Source: Chloroflexota bacterium (GTDB taxonomy: Bacteria; Chloroflexota; UBA6077; JACQUR01). Taken from it: a DNA stretch of 47,325 bases. The number at the start of each line of letters is the position of its first letter. The stretch's first letter is position 1. Shown one piece after another: positions 16,123 through 24,408 of the stretch. Location: positions 1-47,325 of the forward strand of contig JACQUR010000063.1 in the NCBI GenBank assembly GCA_016210245.1. The letters run 5' to 3'. The position numbers and the translations under genes were made by a program. The notes beneath the pieces were generated by a model. The model ran no database searches. It worked only from the letters and a program-made list of their open reading frames with translations, and had not been told where the DNA came from.

Positions 16123-17802
16123 TCAGTGGTGGCCGCGCCGGAAGATGGCGAAGATCAGCCACAGAGCCAATCCAAGGCCTCCCGCGAACCCTGCTCCAAG
16201 GAGCCAGCCGACGAGCCAGTGCAGTCCCGCCGCGTGGGAGATCTGCAGGAGCAGGGCTATCCCCACGATCAGTCCGGTCGCCAGGATGCTCAAGATCAAG
16301 TGGTTGACCATGCGGTTCAGCGTATCCAGCACGTGCTCCGTCTCCTGGACTCGCATGTTCAGCGCGATGGTGCCTCGCTCCGCTTGCCCGAGGAGCCGAT
16401 CGACGCGCCGTGGGAGCGTGACCAGCAACTGACTCAGGTCCAGGAAGGATGGGAGGAGGCGCCTTCGCCAGCGCTCGGGCTGCAGGTAGATGCGCCAGGC
16501 CAGCTCCCGCGCGTACGACGCGAGCAGCTCGGAGAGGTTGCACTCGGGATCGAGCTGGCGGGCCAGTCCATCATGCATGATGACGGTCTTGCTCATGAGC
16601 GTGAGGTGGGCAGGGACGTACAGCCGGTGGCGACGCGCCGTGGCCAGGAACTCCTCCAGGATGCGCCGGATGTCGATCTCCCTCAGCGGCAGACCCCAGT
16701 AGAGCGAGATGAGGCGATTGAGGTCGCGCTTGAGGCGCTCGAGCTGGAACGCGGTGCCCACGATGCCCAGGGCCGCGAGCCGGTCGACCACCCGGTCGAG
16801 GTCCTGGTCCACGATGGCCAGGAACAGGTAGAGCAGGTGCTCCCGCGTCGCCTCGTCGAGTTGCCCGACCATGCCATAGTCGAGCAGGCCGATGACCTCG
16901 CCCGGCTGGATGAGAAAGTTGCCCGGGTGGGGATCGGCGTGGAAGAACCCGTCCTCCAGGATCATCTTCAGGACGATGCGCAGCCCGGTGCGAGCCAGCT
17001 TGGGGCGATCGATCCCGGCCGCTTCCAGCCCTGCGAGGTCGCTGACCTTGATGCCCTCGAACCGCTCCATGGTGAGCACGCGCCGGGTGGTGTAGCGCCA
17101 GGAGATAGCAGGGACGTGCAGGGCCGGCTCGCGCGCGAAGCTGCGGGCGATGCGCTCGGCGTTGCGGCCCTCGCGCACGTAGTCCAACTCGCCGCGCAGC
17201 GTCTCGGCAAACTCCTCGACCATGCCCGGCAGATCGTAGAGCTGGCCCCAGGCGGTGCGCGCCTGCGCCAGTCGGGCCAGGTCCATGAGGATGACCAGGT
17301 CGGCCTCGACCAGGTGCTCTACCCCGGGCCGCTGGACCTTGACCACTACCGCCTCGCCCGTCGGTAAGACGGCGGCATGCACCTGGCCGATGGAGGCGGA
17401 GCCGAGAGGCTCCGCGTCGAAGCGCGCGAAGAGGCGTGCTGGTGGCTGGCCCAGCTCCTGGTCGATCTGGCGCTCGATCACCTTCACGGGTTCAGGCGGA
17501 ACGGCATCCTGCAACCTGGCCAGTTCGGCCACGAAGTCCGGGGGCAGCAGATCGGCGCGCGTGGAGAGGATCTGCCCCAGCTTGATGAAGGTCGTGCCCA
17601 GCTCCTCGAAGGCCAGACGCAGGTGCTCGGCCTGGGTGTAGGGCATGGGGCGCCGACGATGCCCCAGCAAGCCCCAGTGGAAGGGCACCAGATGCCCCAG
17701 GCCAAGCTGGTTGACCAGGTAGCCAAAGCCGTGCCGGACGAGGATCTGCACGACCTGGCGGTAGCGGTCGAGGGTGCCGTGGGGCGGGTGGGCTGCACCC
17801 AC
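16123..17802 (-). CDS. ABC1/UbiB/AarF-family atypical kinase
   Basis: The 559-residue protein has the family's KLGQ motif (residues 74-77, with KxGQ in FIKLGQILSTR), the alanine-rich-like loop GSASIGQVH (134-142), the ATP lysine K155 (VVVKVQRPG), the catalytic HADPHPGNF and LLDYGMVGQ metal motif, and two C-terminal membrane helices at the end. These kinases support quinone or other isoprenoid lipid synthesis. GTG 17802 has GGGGAGG upstream; the frame is open to 17937 with an ATG but without a clear site. It follows the HMA and Lgt genes on the same strand. A quinone role would fit the respiratory neighbours but is inferred. Confidence 0.88.
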   Translation of the reverse strand: MGAAHPPHGTLDRYRQVVQILVRHGFGYLVNQLGLGHLVPFHWGLLGHRRRPMPYTQAEHLRLAFEELGTTFIKLGQILSTRADLLPPDFVAELARLQDAVPPEPVKVIERQIDQELGQPPARLFARFDAEPLGSASIGQVHAAVLPTGEAVVVKVQRPGVEHLVEADLVILMDLARLAQARTAWGQLYDLPGMVEEFAETLRGELDYVREGRNAERIARSFAREPALHVPAISWRYTTRRVLTMERFEGIKVSDLAGLEAAGIDRPKLARTGLRIVLKMILEDGFFHADPHPGNFLIQPGEVIGLLDYGMVGQLDEATREHLLYLFLAIVDQDLDRVVDRLAALGIVGTAFQLERLKRDLNRLISLYWGLPLREIDIRRILEEFLATARRHRLYVPAHLTLMSKTVIMHDGLARQLDPECNLSELLASYARELAWRIYLQPERWRRRLLPSFLDLSQLLVTLPRRVDRLLGQAERGTIALNMRVQETEHVLDTLNRMVNHLILSILATGLIVGIALLLQISHAAGLHWLVGWLLGAGFAGGLGLALWLIFAIFRRGHH

Positions 17803-17957
17803 CGCTTCAACCTCCCCCTCATCCACAGTGTCCGGGGCGTCGTCGGCGCACGATGCGTGCCCCAACGACAGCCCCAGTCCCTCGATGGCGGGGGCAGCGA
17901 GTGCCAGGACCGGGGAGCAGGAGAGCCGGCAATCCATCGGCGGCCCCCTGCCCGGTC

Positions 17958-18188
17958 TTACCGCGCCAGGGCCTCGCCGGCGCGAAAGCCCACGCGCTCA
18001 ACGGCCGCGATGAGCTGGTCTGGGCACGCCAGCGCGGGATCGTACTCGACGTAGGCCATCTCGGTCGCCGGGTTGACGTAGACCCGTGCCACGCCGGGCG
18101 CCCGCGCCAGGGCACGCTCGACGATCAGCGCGCCGCCGCCTCCGCATCCCAGGTCGTAGATCGCCATGGTCAGCCGCTTCGTGCTCAT
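17958..18188 (-). CDS. HMA-like domain protein lacking CxxC
   Basis: A 76-residue protein with the ferredoxin-like HMA pattern: a first strand, then IVERALARAPGVARVYVNPA, AYVEYDPA and a final helix AAVERVGF. The metal loop, normally GMTCxxC, reads DLGCGGGG, leaving one cysteine. It therefore either binds metal differently or has lost binding. It lies between Lgt and UbiB-like genes. Start 18188 is the longest; ATG 18167 is an alternative, and neither has a strong ribosome site. Confidence 0.65.
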   Translation of the reverse strand: MSTKRLTMAIYDLGCGGGGALIVERALARAPGVARVYVNPATEMAYVEYDPALACPDQLIAAVERVGFRAGEALAR

Positions 18189-18230
18189 GATCGGCTCAGT
18201 CCAGTGCTCCGTTCGTCGATGCCTCTGGCT

Positions 18231-19037
18231 CTAGCGACTCGACCTCGGCGCCCGGGCGCGAGGGGTACTGGATCCGCCCCAGGCAGCCCAGGCGATGGCC
18301 AGGGCGAGGGCGGCCAGGGCCAGGAACTGCGCTTCCTGGAGCCCCCAGAGCCAGACGGCCTCGGTGCGCAGAAAGGTGAGCGCGAACTTGCCCGCGGCGT
18401 ACAGCCCGAGATACAGCGCGAAGAGCCGGCCCTCGGCAGGCAGGCGCTGGCGCAGCAGCCAGAGCAGGGCGAAGATGGCCAGGTCCCAGAACTGCTCGTA
18501 CAGGAAGACGGGCTCATAGGCCACGCCAAGCTGGGGCACCAGCGCTCCTGGATTCAAGTAGACCAGCCCCCAGCTCCCGTCGGTCGGCCGGCCCACGGCG
18601 TCGCCGGTCACCAGGCAGCCCAGGCGGCCGATGGCCTGGCCCAGCACCAGGCCCGGCGCGGCAGCGTCGGAGAGCGGCCGGACCGGCAGCTCCTGGCGCC
18701 AGGCGACCAGTCCACCGGCCAGGGTGCCGCCGAGGACCGCGCCCAGGATGGCCAGACCGCCGTTCTGGAGAGCGAGGATCAGGCCCGGGTTGGCCGCGTA
18801 GAAGTCCCAGCGATCGAGCACGTGCAGCAGGCGCGCCCCCGCCAGCCCGCCGACCACGACCCACACCGCCAGGTCGGCCACCGCCTCGGTCGGGAGGCCC
18901 TTGCGCCGGGCCTCCCGCAGCGTGAGCCAGACTCCGACCAGCACCCCCGCCGCCACGGCCAGGCCGTACCAGGAGAGGGCTACCGGCCCCAGGTGAACCA
19001 GCACCGGATCAATGTTGATGGTCAGCAAGGTTACCAC
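18231..19037 (-). CDS. lgt: Prolipoprotein diacylglyceryl transferase
   Basis: Lgt moves diacylglycerol from phosphatidylglycerol to the lipobox cysteine of lipoproteins at the inner membrane. The 268-residue product has seven hydrophobic segments, the SWYGLAVAAG first-helix signature, NGGLAILGA in the middle, the core motif GRLGC (138-142; usually GRxGN or GRxGC) and the final EAQFLALAALAL helix. GTG 19037 has GGAGGTACA upstream. The window contains several lipoproteins that would be its substrates. A shredded second copy lies at 8977-9291. Located between CcdA and an HMA protein, which suggests a membrane/redox operon. Confidence 0.9.
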   Translation of the reverse strand: MVTLLTINIDPVLVHLGPVALSWYGLAVAAGVLVGVWLTLREARRKGLPTEAVADLAVWVVVGGLAGARLLHVLDRWDFYAANPGLILALQNGGLAILGAVLGGTLAGGLVAWRQELPVRPLSDAAAPGLVLGQAIGRLGCLVTGDAVGRPTDGSWGLVYLNPGALVPQLGVAYEPVFLYEQFWDLAIFALLWLLRQRLPAEGRLFALYLGLYAAGKFALTFLRTEAVWLWGLQEAQFLALAALALAIAWAAWGGSSTPRARAPRSSR

Positions 19038-19103
19038 TGTACCTCCGCGTGCCTGCATGCGATCGCGGGCTCACTGGGAGGGAGCCCCAGCAGTGCATCG
19101 AGC

Positions 19104-19808
19104 TCACAGCGTCGCCAGGAGCAGCAACCCCATCGCGACCGCCACCAGGCCGAGCCCCAGCTTGAGCTCCCCGCGGTGGTGGAGCTGCCAGCGGCCCAGG
19201 CGGTTGAACACCGGGCGCGAGCCGGCCACGGCCAGCAGCAGCACCAGCGGCAACACGAACAGCAGGTTGTACAGGACCAGGTAGGCAAGCCCGGTGAGCA
19301 GCGTGGCCTGGGTGGCCAGCAGCCCCAGCACCGCCAGGTAGATGGCCCCGGAGCAGGGCACGGTACACAGGCCCACCAGCACCCCTGCGCCAAACACCGC
19401 GGGCACCGTCGCCCGGCCGGTCAGGGCGTGGAGGCGGTCGTCGAGCCTGTCCGGCACCTTCAGGCGCAGGCCCCACTCCGGCACGAGCGCCTCCTGCAGC
19501 GCCAGCAGCCCCAGGCCGATGGCCCCGAGGGCCGCGGCGCGGCCAACCCAGTGGGTCTGGCCCAGCACGCTGGCGAAGGAGAGCAGCCCGAGCCCGAGCC
19601 CCAGGTAGGTCAGGAAGACGCCGCCCACGTAGACCAGGCCGGTGCGCCAGAGCAGCCAGCGGGCCTGGAGGCCCCTGGCACTGGCCCGCTCGGCCAGGAC
19701 CAGAGTGGCGGCGATGAAGGTGAGCAGCACGGCGAAGGCGCAGGGGTTGAGGCTATCGACCAGCGCGGCGCCGACGACGAGCGGGAGAGTCAGCTCTTCG
19801 CCGCTCAC
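19104..19808 (-). CDS. CcdA-like thiol-disulfide membrane transporter
   Basis: A 234-residue membrane protein with six hydrophobic segments and the paired cysteine motifs of CcdA/DsbD-beta: NPCAF (C23) and GLCTVPCSG. These proteins pass electrons from cytoplasmic thioredoxin across the membrane to keep cytochrome c haem-binding cysteines or copper sites reduced. GTG 19808 overlaps the cupredoxin stop (GTGA). Coupling to a cupredoxin suggests electron delivery to a copper or cytochrome assembly protein. A more distant relative lies at 23308. Confidence 0.85.
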   Translation of the reverse strand: MSGEELTLPLVVGAALVDSLNPCAFAVLLTFIAATLVLAERASARGLQARWLLWRTGLVYVGGVFLTYLGLGLGLLSFASVLGQTHWVGRAAALGAIGLGLLALQEALVPEWGLRLKVPDRLDDRLHALTGRATVPAVFGAGVLVGLCTVPCSGAIYLAVLGLLATQATLLTGLAYLVLYNLLFVLPLVLLLAVAGSRPVFNRLGRWQLHHRGELKLGLGLVAVAMGLLLLATL

Positions 19809-20293
19809 GCCTGCACTCGCAGGGTCCCCTGCATGGTCGGATTCTCCTTGCCGCCGCAGCAGATGTCGCAGTAGAACGGATAGTCGCCCGGCTCTGCGGC
19901 CGGCAGCTCGACCACGGTTTCGCTGCGCGGGGCGACCCGAGCGTCGATGCCGAGGGCGGGAATCGCAAACTGGTGCCAGCCGTTGCCATCGGTGTGGAAC
20001 TGGCTGTCCGGGTTGACGAGGCGCACGCGGAGCGCCTGCCCACTCTGCGCTGTGACCACGGGTGCGCTGAAGCCGTTCATCGAGACCTCGAGGCTCTGGT
20101 CGACCGGCCCCGCCTCTCCGCCCCGAGGCCAGAGCAGGAGGCCGACGGCTCCGAGGCTGGCGACGGCGAGGGCGAAGAACACGAGGGCGCGAGCGCGCAG
20201 ACCAGCGCGCACCGGAGCGCGAGCGCTCGCTCTGGCTGGCGGGTGATGCTGATTGGCGCGCCCGCGCCGTGGTGTGCTGTGGGAGCGGGGCAT
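19805..20293 (-). CDS. Membrane-anchored cupredoxin with CuA-like cysteine spacing
   Basis: The 162-residue protein has a basic N-terminus, one membrane segment (about 37-56) and a beta-sandwich outside. Possible ligands are H107 (GWHQF), C142, C145, C146 and M154 in YCDICCGGKENPTM. C142-x3-C146 matches the spacing of CuA sites in cytochrome oxidase subunit II and nitrous oxide reductase, but the histidine normally four residues later is glutamate (E150). ATG 20293 has a strong AGGAGG. Role inferred as periplasmic electron transfer or copper delivery, with CcdA coupled downstream. Confidence 0.75.
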   Translation of the reverse strand: MPRSHSTPRRGRANQHHPPARASARAPVRAGLRARALVFFALAVASLGAVGLLLWPRGGEAGPVDQSLEVSMNGFSAPVVTAQSGQALRVRLVNPDSQFHTDGNGWHQFAIPALGIDARVAPRSETVVELPAAEPGDYPFYCDICCGGKENPTMQGTLRVQA

Positions 20294-20367
20294 GAGGCAC
20301 CTCCTGTGCGTGGGCCGGAGTAGTCCGTCGGGGGCATAGTGGACCGTGACGCGACACTTGACGAGTT

Positions 20368-20431
20368 CTATCCGAGCCGCGACCGTGAGGGAGCGCGGCC
20401 CTCCGCTCCCTCACGGTCGCGGCTCGGATAG
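20368..20431. repeat. Perfect 28-bp inverted repeat, 8-nt loop
   Basis: Arms 20368-20395 and 20404-20431 are exact reverse complements, starting CTATCCGAGCCGCG and ending GGGAGCG, with loop CGGCCCTC. The same core recurs at 36913-36974 and in parts at 37557-37736 and 42344-42376. It lies downstream of the 20587 lipoprotein gene and could end its transcript. Nothing else is seen between 20294 and 20586. Confidence 0.9.
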
Positions 20432-20586
20432 TCGACCCGGCGAATCAGGAGTCACAGTGTACTGGCGCGCACCCTGTCAATAACCAGCGTACCGTCCGGT
20501 CCTGAAGGGTGCCTGAGCCCCTCCTGAGGGCTGGCTGAAGAAACGAGTCACTTAACGGGTTCCCGTCGTCTCCGCTGAGCCAACGG

Positions 20587-21156
20587 CTAGCGTGTCCATT
20601 GGAACACCCTTTCCGGCACACCGGCCACGTCGCGGATGACGAGCTCGACGGTGCGCGTGTCAGGCCCGATCAGTGGGCGGCCCTCGGCGGTGGTCGTGGG
20701 AAAGGCGAGCGTGCCGCTGCGGTGATGGCCGCCCTGCGGAGCATCCCAGCCGCTCGGCAGCGCCTCGAGCCCCTGGTCGGTGCGCAGCCTGGCCAACTGT
20801 CGCAGGTCGTACCGGTCCAGGTCGACGGAGTGGGTATCCAGCACGACTGCGAACACCGGTCCGGCACCAGGGTTGGTCCACGTCACCGCGACCGTGACCT
20901 GCTGCGCCTCCCTCGTCTGCGTCGCCGTGCTGAACGGCGCGACCGCATCAGCGCTGGCAGCAGGGGACGGTCTGGCGCTCAACGGCCTGTCCCGGGTGGG
21001 AGGTTCCACAGCAGCCGGGCTCTCGCTCTCTGGCGCGGGTGTAGCGGCGCTGCTGCAAGCCGCCAGCGCCAGGGTAAGGAGCGCTGCCAGACCGACCAGT
21101 GCCCGCGGCCCCAGGCGCTGTCCTCTCCTGCAGCGGTGCCTTTGTAGACTTCCCAT
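20587..21156 (-). CDS. Lipoprotein of unknown function
   Basis: A 189-residue protein with a basic start, hydrophobic segment LVGLAALLTLALAAC and lipobox LAAC, then a low-complexity Pro/Ser linker and a compact beta-rich domain (VTVAVTWTNPGAG, VVLDTHSVDLDRYDLRQLAR, SGWDAPQGGHHRSGTLAFP, VELVIRDVAGVPERVFQW). The GGHHRSG stretch is a plausible metal site. I recall this domain as a frequent uncharacterised lipoprotein near copper and cytochrome genes, without a known function. ATG 21156 (or GTG 21159) follows GGAGG. It is divergent from blaI, so the 190-bp gap may hold a shared regulatory region. Confidence 0.7.
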   Translation of the reverse strand: MGSLQRHRCRRGQRLGPRALVGLAALLTLALAACSSAATPAPESESPAAVEPPTRDRPLSARPSPAASADAVAPFSTATQTREAQQVTVAVTWTNPGAGPVFAVVLDTHSVDLDRYDLRQLARLRTDQGLEALPSGWDAPQGGHHRSGTLAFPTTTAEGRPLIGPDTRTVELVIRDVAGVPERVFQWTR

Positions 21157-21284
21157 CACGCCTCCACACGCCTGCAAGGGATCGCGGCTCGCACCGCGTC
21201 CAAGAGCACGGTAGCGCCCTCTGCTGAGCGGAGGCTGAGGCGCGCCTGAGCGCGGGCTGAGGGCGAGGCGGCGGCGGGATGGCA

Positions 21285-21309
21285 TGTTGAGACTACTATG
21301 GGGTCATAG
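21285..21309. promoter_or_regulatory. Candidate BlaI-type operator between divergent genes
   Basis: CTATG-N4-CATAG (21296-21309) lies 35 bp before the blaI start, preceded by TTGAGA (21287-21292). The ACTACTAT half resembles the palindrome around the 24251 promoter. Autoregulation of the repressor is expected for this family, but the site is short. Confidence 0.4.
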
Positions 21310-21343
21310 GAGACCTGGTATTATGAGCAGTAGGGAGGGGTGG

Positions 21344-21772
21344 ATGAAACGCACCTACCAGAAACTCACGCGGCCCGGTGAGGGGCTCGACAAGCTGTTG
21401 GGCGAGCTCGAGCGCGAGATCATGGAGATCATGTGGGACCGTGGCCAGGGCTCGGTGCGTGACGTGCTCGAGACGCTGAACGCGAGCCGTCCCGAGGCGC
21501 AGCGGCTGGCCTATACGACGGTAATGACGGTGATGGCGCGGCTGGCCGAGAAGGGACTGCTGCGGCGTGCCCGGGTGGGCAAGGCCCACGCCTACGAGGC
21601 GGCGGAGAGCCGCGAGGCCTTCCTGGCCCGCGCCTCCCAGGAGATCGCGCGCCAGCTCGTCGAGGACTTCGGAGAGGTGGCCATCGCCGGCTTCCTGAAC
21701 GTCCTGGAGCGGGTTGCGCCCGAGCGACTGGCGCAACTCCGTCGTCGAGGGCAGTCGCGTGGTGAGCCCTAA
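21344..21772 (+). CDS. BlaI/MecI/CopY-family repressor
   Basis: The 142-residue protein has the winged-helix of BlaI/CopY regulators: LEREIMEIMWDRGQGSVRDV, then YTTVMTVMARLAEKGLLRRA as recognition helix and wing, and a C-terminal dimerisation helix. Family members bind palindromes and release DNA upon proteolysis by a partner membrane protease or upon copper binding. The partner protease follows directly with an 11-bp overlap. ATG 21344 has GGGAGGGG upstream; two earlier in-frame starts are less convincing. Targets may include this promoter and the one at 24251. Confidence 0.9.
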   Translation: MKRTYQKLTRPGEGLDKLLGELEREIMEIMWDRGQGSVRDVLETLNASRPEAQRLAYTTVMTVMARLAEKGLLRRARVGKAHAYEAAESREAFLARASQEIARQLVEDFGEVAIAGFLNVLERVAPERLAQLRRRGQSRGEP

Positions 21773-22676
21773 TCGTACCTTTGCCCTGCTGGTCGTGCTG
21801 AGCAGCGGGCTGATCGCGGTCATCGGCTGGTCCGCCCACCATTTGCTGCTGGCGGGCGCGCCGGCGCTGGCCAACGCCAGCGCGTGGCCGAGCGCGAGCT
21901 GCCTCCTGCTCCCGCTGGACGGAGACTACCTCCCGCACCTGGCGAGCTACCTCTTCCTCCTGGCCATCGGGGCGGGGACGCTCGTTGGCCTGCGGGCGCT
22001 GGTGCAGCAGCAGCGCCAGACGCAGGCGCTGCTGCGCGCCTGCCTCGCCGCGCGGTCCCGCCGCCGACGGGCTCTCGATCGCCTGGCGTGGCGCCTCGGC
22101 CTCGAGGGGCGGCTGGACCTGGTCGACCTCGCTGCGCCGGTGGCTTTCTGCTACGGCTACCTTCGCCCCCGCATCCTGGTCAGCACGGGGCTGCTCACCC
22201 TGCTCCCTCGCCCGGAGTTGGACGCCCTGCTGCTCCACGAGCGCGAGCACCTGCGCCAGCGCGACCCACTCAAGGTCGGCCTGGGCAAGCTGCTCGCCTC
22301 GGCGGCCTTCTTCGTCCCCGCCCTCGGCGCCCTCTACCGGCGCTACCTGGTGGAGAAGGAGCTCGCCGCCGACCAGGCCGCTATCCGGGCGCAAGGCGGC
22401 ACCACGCCTCTGGCCGCAGCGCTCGTCCGCCTCCTGGACCACGGAGCGTTCCCCAATCCGGTGTGGTCCGCCGGGGCGAGCGAGGCGATCGAGGCGCGCA
22501 TCGACGCCTTGCTCGGCGATCCGGTGCGGCTGCGGCTGCGCGTCGGCCGCACCCCCCTGCTGGGCAGCGTAGCCGTCGCCCTGCTGGCCGCGCTCCCGCT
22601 GCTGGCTTCGCCGCTGCTGCTCGAGGCCGCGGTCTCGAGCCAGAACGTCACGGCCGGCTGCCACCTGGCGACCTGA
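21762..22676 (+). CDS. M56-family (BlaR1-like) membrane metalloprotease
   Basis: The 304-residue protein has membrane segments at about 5-24, 60-80 and 172-190, and a terminal one at about 275-295. The zinc motif is HEREH (159-163), with E200 in KELAADQAA as third ligand. BlaR1-type proteases cleave their BlaI partner on signal sensing. It lacks a penicillin-binding sensor domain at its C-terminus, so the signal must differ. GTG 21762 lies inside the end of blaI. Length matches sensor-less M56 proteins. Confidence 0.85.
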   Translation: MSPNRTFALLVVLSSGLIAVIGWSAHHLLLAGAPALANASAWPSASCLLLPLDGDYLPHLASYLFLLAIGAGTLVGLRALVQQQRQTQALLRACLAARSRRRRALDRLAWRLGLEGRLDLVDLAAPVAFCYGYLRPRILVSTGLLTLLPRPELDALLLHEREHLRQRDPLKVGLGKLLASAAFFVPALGALYRRYLVEKELAADQAAIRAQGGTTPLAAALVRLLDHGAFPNPVWSAGASEAIEARIDALLGDPVRLRLRVGRTPLLGSVAVALLAALPLLASPLLLEAAVSSQNVTAGCHLAT

Positions 22677-22764
22677 CGGTGGCCCGCTGTCTGGGCATGA
22701 CCTACGACGACGCGCTCTGGTTCTGGAACTGGGCCGAGATCGGGACGCGGGTGGCCATCCGCCC

Positions 22765-23178
22765 CTAGCTACGCTGCTGCCCTTCTTGATCGGACTGGGC
22801 CCGCGTCTCGGCCACGCGGGCAACTGCCTCGGCCTCGCGCACCGCCGGGGAGGTGGCGGCTTCCAGGGCCGCGATCTCTCGGGCAAGGGCCTCCTGCCGG
22901 TCTTGCAGGCTCGCTAGCTGCGCCTTCAACTCGACCAGTTGCTCGTCGCGCGAGACTTCCTGGCCGGCGGGCCGACCCGTCCGGGCCGGCTCGGTGCTGC
23001 AGTGGCCGCCGTGCCCGCCGTGCCCGCCCCGCATCATGAAAAGCATCATGAGCGGACAGGCGGCCACCAGCAGCAGCGGCAGCACCGAGCCTACCAGCCC
23101 GGGCGCCACGGCGAGGACGACCAGCCCCGCCACCGCCAGCCCCAGCAGAATGTTTCGGTTCATCGAGATGCCACGCAT
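22765..23178 (-). CDS. DUF2933-like membrane protein with coiled coil
   Basis: A 137-residue protein with two close hydrophobic segments (about 8-45), a His/Gly-rich loop MRGGHGGHGGHCS just outside them, and a long C-terminal coiled coil (about 80-125, LVELKAQLASLQDRQEAL). DUF2933 proteins show the same hydrophobic pair followed by a GGHGGH loop; they are often found with copper genes. Metal binding by the loop is inferred. ATG 23178 follows GGAGG; ATG 23163 is an alternative. Confidence 0.65.
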   Translation of the reverse strand: MRGISMNRNILLGLAVAGLVVLAVAPGLVGSVLPLLLVAACPLMMLFMMRGGHGGHGGHCSTEPARTGRPAGQEVSRDEQLVELKAQLASLQDRQEALAREIAALEAATSPAVREAEAVARVAETRAQSDQEGQQRS

Positions 23179-23307
23179 TGCTCCGTACCTCCCGTGTGCC
23201 CTGTTCGCGTGCGCACTGTTCTGTCGCCCGCGCCAGTATGCCTGTCGAGCGACGCCCGTCTTGTTTTCCGCTTGCCCTCCTTGCACCTGGCGTGGGCCTC
23301 GGCCCGG

Positions 23308-24069
23308 CTACAGGAACCAGTAAGTCACCGTGTCATTGAGCCCGGCCAGCACCAGCACCACCGCCGCGGCCGGGCGAAGCCAGGCGTCGACGCGGCGCGC
23401 GCCCGCCAGGTAGCCTTTGGTCGCGCCAACTCCTGCCGCCAGCAGGCCGGCCAGCCCGAGCAGCGGCAGCGTCGTGCCCAGGGCGAACAGCCCCGGGTAG
23501 ACCACGCCAACCGGCGAGCTGAGGGCCAGCGGGATGGTGAGCCCAAAGAAGAGCAGGAACAGGGTAGGACAGAAGGCCAGCGAGAAGGCGATCCCGAGCA
23601 GGAAGGCGCCGCGGGTCCCGGAGCCGGCCCGGTCCTCCAGCCAGCCGGCCACGCCCTGGCCGAGCGAGAAACGCAGGTGTACCAGCCCGAGCAGGTACAG
23701 GCCGAGCAGGATCATCAACGGCCCGAGCGCCTTGCGCACCACGACGATGGCCGGGATGGAGCTCTGGGCGAGCTGGCGGCCGGCCAGGAGCACCGCCAGC
23801 CCGAGCAGCGTGTAGACCAGCACCTTGCCCAGCAGGTAGGCCAGGGCGCCGCGGGCGACGGCGCGCCGGTCGCCGGCCTCGCGGGCCACATAGGCCAGGG
23901 CGCTGGCGTTGGTGGTGAGCTGGCAGGGGCTGGTGGCCCCGATCAGGCCAAAGAGCAGCGCGCTCACGAACGGCAGGCCAAGAGCGTCGGCCAGGACGCG
24001 CAGCGGCTCCGCCACCGCGGCGTTGAGCGTGCTCAGCAGCGCGTACCACTCGACAACCAGCTCTCGCAT
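23308..24069 (-). CDS. DsbD/CcdA-like membrane protein
   Basis: A 253-residue membrane protein with about seven hydrophobic segments and two cysteine motifs, SPCQLTTN (C49) and AFCPTLFLLFFG (C167), arranged as in the DsbD transmembrane or UreH-like families, which pass electrons across the membrane. Together with TlpA, transcribed divergently from the next gene, it could supply reducing power to cytochrome c or copper-site assembly. It is distinct from the CcdA at 19104. The AGGAG lies nine bases before ATG 24069. Confidence 0.75.
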   Translation of the reverse strand: MRELVVEWYALLSTLNAAVAEPLRVLADALGLPFVSALLFGLIGATSPCQLTTNASALAYVAREAGDRRAVARGALAYLLGKVLVYTLLGLAVLLAGRQLAQSSIPAIVVVRKALGPLMILLGLYLLGLVHLRFSLGQGVAGWLEDRAGSGTRGAFLLGIAFSLAFCPTLFLLFFGLTIPLALSSPVGVVYPGLFALGTTLPLLGLAGLLAAGVGATKGYLAGARRVDAWLRPAAAVVLVLAGLNDTVTYWFL

Positions 24070-24099
24070 CTCCCGGTGCTCCTGAACTCACCTGAGGAG

Positions 24100-24165
24100 T
24101 TAGGCCTGGTCGTCCTTCTCGACGCGGAGCAGGCGCTTGCGGGCCAGGCGCGCCACGGTGCTCAT
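24100..24165 (-). pseudogene. BlaI-type repressor remnant
   Basis: A 21-codon frame gives MSTVARLARKRLLRVEKDDQ followed by Ala and stop. This equals the recognition-helix and wing stretch of BlaI proteins (compare VMTVMARLAEKGLLRRARVG in the intact copy at 21344). Stops directly upstream in the same frame (TAG TAG ACT) show that the front half is gone. It lies between divergent genes and next to a palindromic promoter. Confidence 0.6.
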
Positions 24166-24250
24166 GGCCGCAGTCTACTACAGATGCGTAGGAAAAGCAA
24201 CAGGTGTCGCCTCGGCACCCGGTCCTGGCCGCGGGCCGGCCATTGGGCCA

Positions 24251-24292
24251 TTGAAAGGGCCAGCCCATACTACTATAATGGCGTAGTATGTT
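24251..24292 (+). promoter_or_regulatory. Sigma70-type promoter with palindromic operator over -10
   Basis: TTGAAA at 24251-24256 and a perfect TATAAT at 24274-24279 are 17 bp apart. The -10 is enclosed by inverted arms CATACTAC (24266-24273) and GTAGTATG (24283-24290, with a mismatch-free core CATACTA/TAGTATG). Such TACTA/TAGTA arms match the style of BlaI/MecI operators, though the 9-bp spacer is longer. It faces tlpA, so repression of the tlpA-ccm block by BlaI is likely. Confidence 0.7.
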
Positions 24293-24333
24293 CACCGGGC
24301 GGGCTGGAGGACGGTGAGGCTGGGCATGACGGC

Positions 24334-24408
24334 GTGCTCGTCCGAAAGTGGATTGGCCCGATCGGCGAACGCGAGCTCAGCGGCGCACTCGCGGAGCTGG
24401 GACTGTGA
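24334..24408 (+). pseudogene. Possible thioredoxin-like C-terminal remnant
   Basis: A 24-residue frame ending RKWIGPIGERELSGALAEL resembles the last strand and helix of TlpA/ResA proteins (a DGxVVxRWVGPLxExxL pattern). Its stop overlaps the tlpA start (GTGA). It may be the tail of a lost redoxin gene, or chance. Confidence 0.3.

Noticed and set aside
16126..17367. Long plus-strand frame opposite the UbiB-like gene
   Set aside because: Low-complexity Gln/Arg-rich shadow of a clear kinase gene.
22679..22768. 29-codon frame after the M56 gene (TYDDALWFWNWAEIG)
   Set aside because: No ribosome site and no recognised family; too short to support.
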